Positions 59,856-64,000 of a stretch of DNA of 64,000 bases are shown here, one piece after another. Position numbers and translations under genes: made by a program. How positions within the stretch are numbered: the stretch's first letter is position 1; each line of letters begins with the position of its first letter. Source of the DNA: Pleomorphomonas sp. JP5. Lineage in GTDB: Bacteria > Pseudomonadota > Alphaproteobacteria > Rhizobiales > Pleomorphomonadaceae. The stretch covers positions 767,944 to 831,943 of the forward strand of contig NZ_JAMDLI010000008.1 of the NCBI RefSeq assembly GCF_023721815.1, in the 5' to 3' direction. Under the pieces are notes generated by a model. That model was given only the letters and a program-made list of their open reading frames with translations. It did no database searches and was not told where the DNA came from.

Positions 59856-60886
59856 CGGATCATCTCCGCGTAATCGATGAGCTGCAGCGATGGATAGCGG
59901 CCGAGTCGCAAGGCTACCGGCAGTCGGACAAGATAGGAAAACCGCTGCAACGTCTCGATGGGAATCGAAGACGGGGACTTGCCGTCCACCAGAACCTGCC
60001 TGGCCTTGTCGGCGGCGAACTGGCCGACCGTCGCGTAGCGGCTGACAAGGCCAATCATCGCCTGGCTTTCGCGAATTTCGAGCTCGGTAGCGGTAAAGGC
60101 GGGAATACCCGCCTCAATGCCGGCGCCCGTCAACGCATCGCGGTTGGCGCCGACGAAGTTGTCCGGCCCGATGTAGAGAATGTCGGCGCCGCGACGCCCG
60201 AGATCGGCAACGAGGTCGGGAATGGCCGTCGCATCAGGTTGACCGTCGGCGTCGGTCGGCACGGGGGCTTCGAGAAGCTGGAAGCCGGCGGTGGGCGCCA
60301 ATGCCCTGAGCTCGGAAAGATTGGCGAGTGAGTTGGTTTCGGCCGGATTGTAGACGACGCCGAGCCGCCGCATCGGCAGAAAGGCCTTGATGGCGTTGAT
60401 CTGAGCGGGCAGCGGCGCAATGTGCGATACGCCCGTGACATTTGGCCGTGGCGGTTGGCCTTCGGGAGGCTGGATGCCCGCCCCGCGCGGCGACGACACC
60501 ATGGTGAAAAGAACGGGCACGTCCGTGAGATGAACCGCCGGATCGACGGCGTCCCATCGACCGACAAGGCCAAGGGTCACGCCTGTGCCCCAGGCGTAGA
60601 CAAGGTCCGGTTTCGAACGGCGGAGATCAGCGATCACGGCGGGCAGTTGGTCGAGATTGCGGGCAATGTCGTGCACATCGATGTCGGCCTCGATCCCGAG
60701 GGCCGAGAGCTCCCTGCGGAAGCCTGCCTCGGCATCGGTCTCCCCCCTCCAGAGCACCATTGCGATCCGGAAGCGCCGCCCGCCGGTCGCCGGGGTGGCC
60801 GCGGGGGTCGCTGCCGAAACCGGTCGGCCAATCAGCAGGCCGGCAGCGCCAGTGCACAGGCCAACGAGAAGATCGCGCCGTCTCAT
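59852..60886 (-). CDS. ABC-type substrate-binding protein (ABC_sub_bind family), orphan
   Basis: A 344-residue exported protein. The start MRRRDLLVGLCTGAAGLLIG, with twin-arginine-like RRRDLL, is set by an AGGAG ribosome site at 60886. The body (FRIAMVLWRGETDAEAGFRR; LGVVYNPAETNSL) is of the pfam04392 type, usually paired with its own permease and ATPase. Neither is present here. Instead the gene is ATGA-coupled to the sensor-MFS gene upstream, which suggests that it hands a ligand to that sensor or transporter. Confidence 0.88.
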   Translation of the reverse strand: MRRRDLLVGLCTGAAGLLIGRPVSAATPAATPATGGRRFRIAMVLWRGETDAEAGFRRELSALGIEADIDVHDIARNLDQLPAVIADLRRSKPDLVYAWGTGVTLGLVGRWDAVDPAVHLTDVPVLFTMVSSPRGAGIQPPEGQPPRPNVTGVSHIAPLPAQINAIKAFLPMRRLGVVYNPAETNSLANLSELRALAPTAGFQLLEAPVPTDADGQPDATAIPDLVADLGRRGADILYIGPDNFVGANRDALTGAGIEAGIPAFTATELEIRESQAMIGLVSRYATVGQFAADKARQVLVDGKSPSSIPIETLQRFSYLVRLPVALRLGRYPSLQLIDYAEMIR

Positions 60887-62835
60887 GGTACGATCTCCTT
60901 CGGCATGACACGCCATCGTGCCGTCAGTCCCGCATAGGCCAGCGCGCTCAGGCAGGCATAAAGGCCCAAAACGGCGATCGCGCCAACACTGCCCAAAGAG
61001 GCACTGAGCGGGGCGGCGATCATCGGGCCGAGACCTCCGCCGAAGCGCTCGACGAAGCGCATGACGGTCAGTTCCGGGGCGTGCCCCTGTCGAACGTCGG
61101 CTTCCGATGCCATGTCCACCACCATGGAGGTCTGGGCGCTGATCGACATGGCTTGCCCCGAGCCGAGGGCCGCCACCATCAAGATGGCGGCGGGAAGGGT
61201 GAGCGCCTGCGGCACGATCGGCGCCGCGAGAAGCGGCAACGCTGACAAAAAGAGTCCCAGGGTCACCACCGCTGCGTGGTTTTGGCGGCGATCGGTGAGG
61301 CGGCCGAGCCACGGCCCACCGAGCAGCACCACCACGCCATAGACCATCAGTATGCGACCGACATCCGCCTCACGCCAGCCGTTACCGATGAGCGTCACCG
61401 GCAGAAGATAGTAGAGGAAGCCGGTGAGCAGCAGCTTGGCCGGTATGGCAGCGAAGATCATCTGCACTGCGAGGCGACGATTGGCGAGGGCGACGGCAAA
61501 GTCGCCAAGCGTGACGCTGCGTGGCCGCTCGTCGGGCGACCGTCGAGACCCAGCCATCAACCAAGCCGCGACGACCGCCGACAGGGCGGCAACCAGTGCG
61601 GCGAAGACGAAGGTCTCGTTCTGACCGAAGCGCTCGGCCAGCACGCCGCCAAAGGCTGGACCGCAGATGTCGGCCAGCGTGATGCCGCCGACCATCATCG
61701 CCGAACCGCTGGCCCGGTTGGTCGAGTTGGTCTTCTCGATCACGAAGCCCTGGCAAGCGATGTAGGTCGTGCCGTACCCGATCGCCGACACCGCGCGCCA
61801 GGCGAGCAGTTCCCAGTAGCTGCCGGCGAGCCCCGTGCCGCCCAGACCGATCGTCGCGATCACCGCGCCCGCCGCGTAGAGGCGAGCCTTGCCAAGACGG
61901 GTATAGAGCAACGTGGCGAAGGGCATGGCCAGCGCGACGACGCTCATGTGAAGGCCGACGACGACACCGGTCGCGAAGTTGGCGTCAAGACCCGACGTCG
62001 ACGCCGCGATCTCGCCGGCGTAGATCGGCATGAACGAGCGGCCAAGTTCTTCGGCGAAGACGAACAGGAAGGCGAGGAGACGGATAGACACCAGAGGGGC
62101 CGAGCGGGGCGACGCGTCGGAGCCGGTCGATGGCGCCCCCAGAAGACCTGCAAGCCGGCTCGCCAGGGATCGTATCCATCCGCTTGCGCGGGGAATGGCG
62201 AGGGTCGCCGCCTCTCCGCTGGCCACAAGCCGCAACGCACGAGCAACGGCCCGCGCCGGCTCCACCACGTTGAGAACCACCACGAGAAGCATCACCTCGA
62301 AGGCCAGAAGACAGGACACCAGAACGATCACGCCGGCGTCCACAAGATTGTCGAAAAGAGGTTTGAACAGCGCGTCGCTGTTGTGGCCGAGGTAAATGGA
62401 CCCGGTGCGCAGCGGCAGCTCAGTCACGAGATGCCCGCCTCTCAGCGATTGCGACGGCGCAAGTCCATCAGACGAAGGCTCGGCTGGTCCGTCGAGGAGA
62501 CGTTCCAGCGCATCACCGGTCATCCCCTCGCTGAACAGTACCTTCTTTCCATCGGTCACCGCGAGAAAGGCAATGTCCGGATCCCTTTCTTTCAGCGAGT
62601 CGAACAGCCAATCGACACCGACCATGCGATCGACGGGAATGCCAAGCTCGACCGCCGCGTCGATCTTCGCCCTGCCCTGGTCAGCTTCGGCCAACGCCGT
62701 TCTGGCCAGTTCTGGAAGCAGAAGCTGCGTGCTACTGGCCATGGTCAACCAGGAAACACAGGCCAGCGCGGCGGCGAGGGCGAGCGTCGCAATGGCCAGT
62801 CCCTGAAACATGGGATCGAAAAAGCGCCTCGGCAT
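60883..62835 (-). CDS. Fusion of a periplasmic sensor module to an MFS transporter
   Basis: A 650-residue inner-membrane protein. One helix (about 10-32) is followed by a periplasmic domain (about 33-160; ELGIPVDRMVGVDWLFDSLK; IAFLAVTDGKKVLFSEG) and a second helix (about 165-190). A cytoplasmic HAMP-like stretch comes next (about 190-245). From residue 250 a full 12-helix MFS domain runs to the end, with MFS loops LLYTRLGKARLYAAG and WLGRLTDRRQNH. The head looks like the input of a chemoreceptor or sensor kinase but its output is a transporter. The adjacent gene at 62836-63612 encodes a related sensor without output. It is coupled to the orphan binding protein. I know of no named family with this layout. 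Confidence 0.85.
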   Translation of the reverse strand: MPRRFFDPMFQGLAIATLALAAALACVSWLTMASSTQLLLPELARTALAEADQGRAKIDAAVELGIPVDRMVGVDWLFDSLKERDPDIAFLAVTDGKKVLFSEGMTGDALERLLDGPAEPSSDGLAPSQSLRGGHLVTELPLRTGSIYLGHNSDALFKPLFDNLVDAGVIVLVSCLLAFEVMLLVVVLNVVEPARAVARALRLVASGEAATLAIPRASGWIRSLASRLAGLLGAPSTGSDASPRSAPLVSIRLLAFLFVFAEELGRSFMPIYAGEIAASTSGLDANFATGVVVGLHMSVVALAMPFATLLYTRLGKARLYAAGAVIATIGLGGTGLAGSYWELLAWRAVSAIGYGTTYIACQGFVIEKTNSTNRASGSAMMVGGITLADICGPAFGGVLAERFGQNETFVFAALVAALSAVVAAWLMAGSRRSPDERPRSVTLGDFAVALANRRLAVQMIFAAIPAKLLLTGFLYYLLPVTLIGNGWREADVGRILMVYGVVVLLGGPWLGRLTDRRQNHAAVVTLGLFLSALPLLAAPIVPQALTLPAAILMVAALGSGQAMSISAQTSMVVDMASEADVRQGHAPELTVMRFVERFGGGLGPMIAAPLSASLGSVGAIAVLGLYACLSALAYAGLTARWRVMPKEIVP

Positions 62836-63612
62836 TCAGTCGCTCCCAGCTCGCCGAGCGGCGACAAGCGCGGGACGGGCCGCGCGGTAGGCCTCGATCA
62901 GGTCAGCTTCCCACGCATTGCCGGGAACAACGTTTGCGACCCCGACGGGCTCATCCGACGCGTCGTCGCGCCCGAGGGCTTCGAGATCGGCATCGAGTGC
63001 CCGCAGGGAAGGCGGGGGGCGGGAGAAGACCAGCGCTGCGACGATCATCGTCAGGCTCGCCAGACCGGCGACCCAAGCCCCAAGCATCAAGTAGCGCTGG
63101 GTCAGCGACGCCATCGCCTGCCGAAAGGGAGCGGCCGCCCGGGACACCACCAGTTCGGCGGCGCAACCGCCCGTGGCATCAGTCACCCGCATGCCGATGT
63201 CGAACTGCTCGTCATGTCGCCGCATCCAGGGCGAACCTGCCGCGGTTCCCGTCTTCGTCGCGTCACCGGCCTGGAAAAGGACCTGTCCGCCACAATCCCG
63301 TACCGTGATGGCGGCGAGGTCCGGATGGGCTGCAAGACGCTGACGAAGCAGATCGGGAATGTTCTCCTGCGCATCCACGGGAAGGCCGAGGTCCAACCCG
63401 ACCGACAGGACACGCGCCACTTCGCCTGCAGTCAGCTCCATGCGCTGGTCGACCAGCGCTCTGTAGGTCTCTTCGAAGCGGAACAGACTGAGCGTCGAGG
63501 TCAGCGCGATGACGGACAACGCAACCACCACCATCGCCGCTCCCGTCCTTACGGCGAGGACGACCGACTCGCGTTGTTTCATCACGACACCCGCGTATTG
63601 ACCACGAGTCAT
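62836..63612 (-). CDS. Stand-alone periplasmic sensor protein, two membrane helices, no output domain
   Basis: About 258 residues: helix 1 (about 20-40), a periplasmic domain (about 45-165) and helix 2 (about 170-195), then a short cytoplasmic tail without a kinase, cyclase or HTH. The segment LDLGLPVDAQENIPDLLRQR followed by ITVRDCGGQVLFQAG aligns with ELGIPVDRMVGVDWLFDSLK and VTDGKKVLFSEG of the adjacent fusion protein, so they are paralogous in the sensor. It is immediately upstream (stop to start without gap). The start is uncertain among three Met codons; 63612 is chosen. Confidence 0.78.
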   Translation of the reverse strand: MTRGQYAGVVMKQRESVVLAVRTGAAMVVVALSVIALTSTLSLFRFEETYRALVDQRMELTAGEVARVLSVGLDLGLPVDAQENIPDLLRQRLAAHPDLAAITVRDCGGQVLFQAGDATKTGTAAGSPWMRRHDEQFDIGMRVTDATGGCAAELVVSRAAAPFRQAMASLTQRYLMLGAWVAGLASLTMIVAALVFSRPPPSLRALDADLEALGRDDASDEPVGVANVVPGNAWEADLIEAYRAARPALVAARRAGSD

Positions 63613-63650
63613 GGTCTTCCGCGTCCCCTGCCCCGTCAATAGAAATCGAA

Positions 63651-63908
63651 TTGACGGCTCCGTCCGGCATTCGTATCGTAACCAGCGATAAAACGACGGG
63701 AATTTCCTTGCCCGTCGCCTGGCGGGGCTCCGTGATGATCATCATCGGTATCTTGTACCTTATGGGATGCGCCGTCACCGGTTTCATGGGGCGTCACACG
63801 GTCTTTGGCTTCGTCGGTCACTTCCTGCTGTCGATCGTCGTTACCCCACTCATCGACTTCCTTATCCTTGCGATCAGCCGCCCGCGTCGCAATGCCGAGC
63901 ACGGATGA
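63651..63908 (+). CDS. Small membrane protein of unknown function
   Basis: Up to 85 residues with two hydrophobic stretches (SVMIIIGILYLMGCAVTGFM and FGFVGHFLLSIVVTPLIDFL). It is divergent from the sensor gene. The TTG start at 63651 lacks a ribosome site; in-frame TTG 63708 or ATG 63735 are alternatives. I recognise no family. Confidence 0.45.
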   Translation: MTAPSGIRIVTSDKTTGISLPVAWRGSVMIIIGILYLMGCAVTGFMGRHTVFGFVGHFLLSIVVTPLIDFLILAISRPRRNAEHG

Positions 63909-63964
63909 CGATCGGCGGGGCGATGCGAGGCAGACGATGACAGCGGGCAAGCGGGCGAAAAACG

Positions 63965-64000
63965 ATGGCTGACACGACCTTGACGCAGGGCGAGGCGGCT
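63965..64000 (+). CDS. Start of a further gene, cut by window edge (tentative)
   Basis: An ATG at 63965 opens a frame (MADTTLTQGEAA) that runs out of the window after 12 codons. The upstream purine stretch GGGCGAAAAACG is a weak ribosome site. Nothing can be said about its product. Confidence 0.3.
   Translation, partial: MADTTLTQGEAA

Noticed and set aside
61276-63642. 788-codon open frame on the + strand
   Set aside because: Antisense across two coupled membrane-protein genes; composition is Arg/Gln/His-rich without hydrophobic pattern or domain.
1-64000. tRNA, rRNA or CRISPR elements
   Set aside because: No cloverleaf with a GTTCRA arm, no rRNA consensus strings and no regularly spaced repeats were recognised; a covariance-model scan would be decisive.

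Overview
The window looks like chromosome of a GC-rich alphaproteobacterium, most likely in the Rhizobiales/Hyphomicrobiales. The signs are high G+C at third positions, ATGA-coupled operons, LacI/ABC/GH31 sugar islands, FecR-CHASE2 neighbours, LysE exporters and a NifX-like protein beside a ferredoxin-bearing MinD-type ATPase. No rRNA, tRNA, CRISPR array or intact insertion sequence was seen. A genus cannot be fixed from this sequence.

Layout. (1) 1-4.5 kb: redox/sulfur-type genes (ferredoxin-containing Mrp-like ATPase, NifX-like protein, PaaI-type thioesterase, CoA-disulfide reductase with rhodanese, methyltransferase). They share three copies of a 20-bp TTATGGG-N6-CCCATAA palindrome. (2) 4.9-30.5 kb: a large two-armed peptide-export locus. 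The leftward arm carries a Slam-like TPR/beta-barrel protein, a FecR protein with a TbpB-like C-terminus, a CHASE2 adenylate cyclase, and the NHLP-type exporter (HlyD, C39-peptidase ABC, second ABC). It continues with a cyclic-nucleotide-binding protein, a DUF3307 protein, an AraC regulator, a tandem GNAT protein and three Nif11-leader precursor peptides. The rightward arm carries a second C39 ABC exporter pair whose ATP sites are complementarily degenerate, a SulP-STAS-cNMP protein, a second tandem GNAT protein and an NHLP-leader precursor. (3) 30.7-38 kb: ordinary metabolic genes, including a TPP-riboswitch-controlled Nudix-thiD pair, a hydroxyisobutyrate-dehydrogenase/LysE pair, a cupin/LysR pair, a YiiX-like protein and a second LysE. 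(4) 38.3-48.1 kb: a LacI-headed leftward operon with a sugar ABC importer and two GH31 glycosidases, with two identical operators upstream. (5) 48.5-64 kb: accessory genes expected with a nonribosomal peptide cluster (Sfp-type transferase, type II thioesterase, diaminobutyrate aminotransferase, two cyclic-peptide ABC exporters, a diaminopropionate-lyase-like enzyme) but no synthetase. These lie beside orphan binding proteins, two DUF697 proteins, a ParA-like ATPase, and a periplasmic-sensor/MFS fusion with a paralogous stand-alone sensor.

The most interesting system is region 2. Four short precursors end in a classical Gly-Gly leader and every core contains lysine. No lanthionine synthetase, YcaO or radical-SAM enzyme is present, but two paralogous double-GNAT proteins sit next to the precursors. 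This fits GNAT-catalysed lipidation (selidamide-like chemistry), with export controlled by an encoded cyclic-nucleotide circuit. That reading is inference; the gene content and motifs are visible directly.
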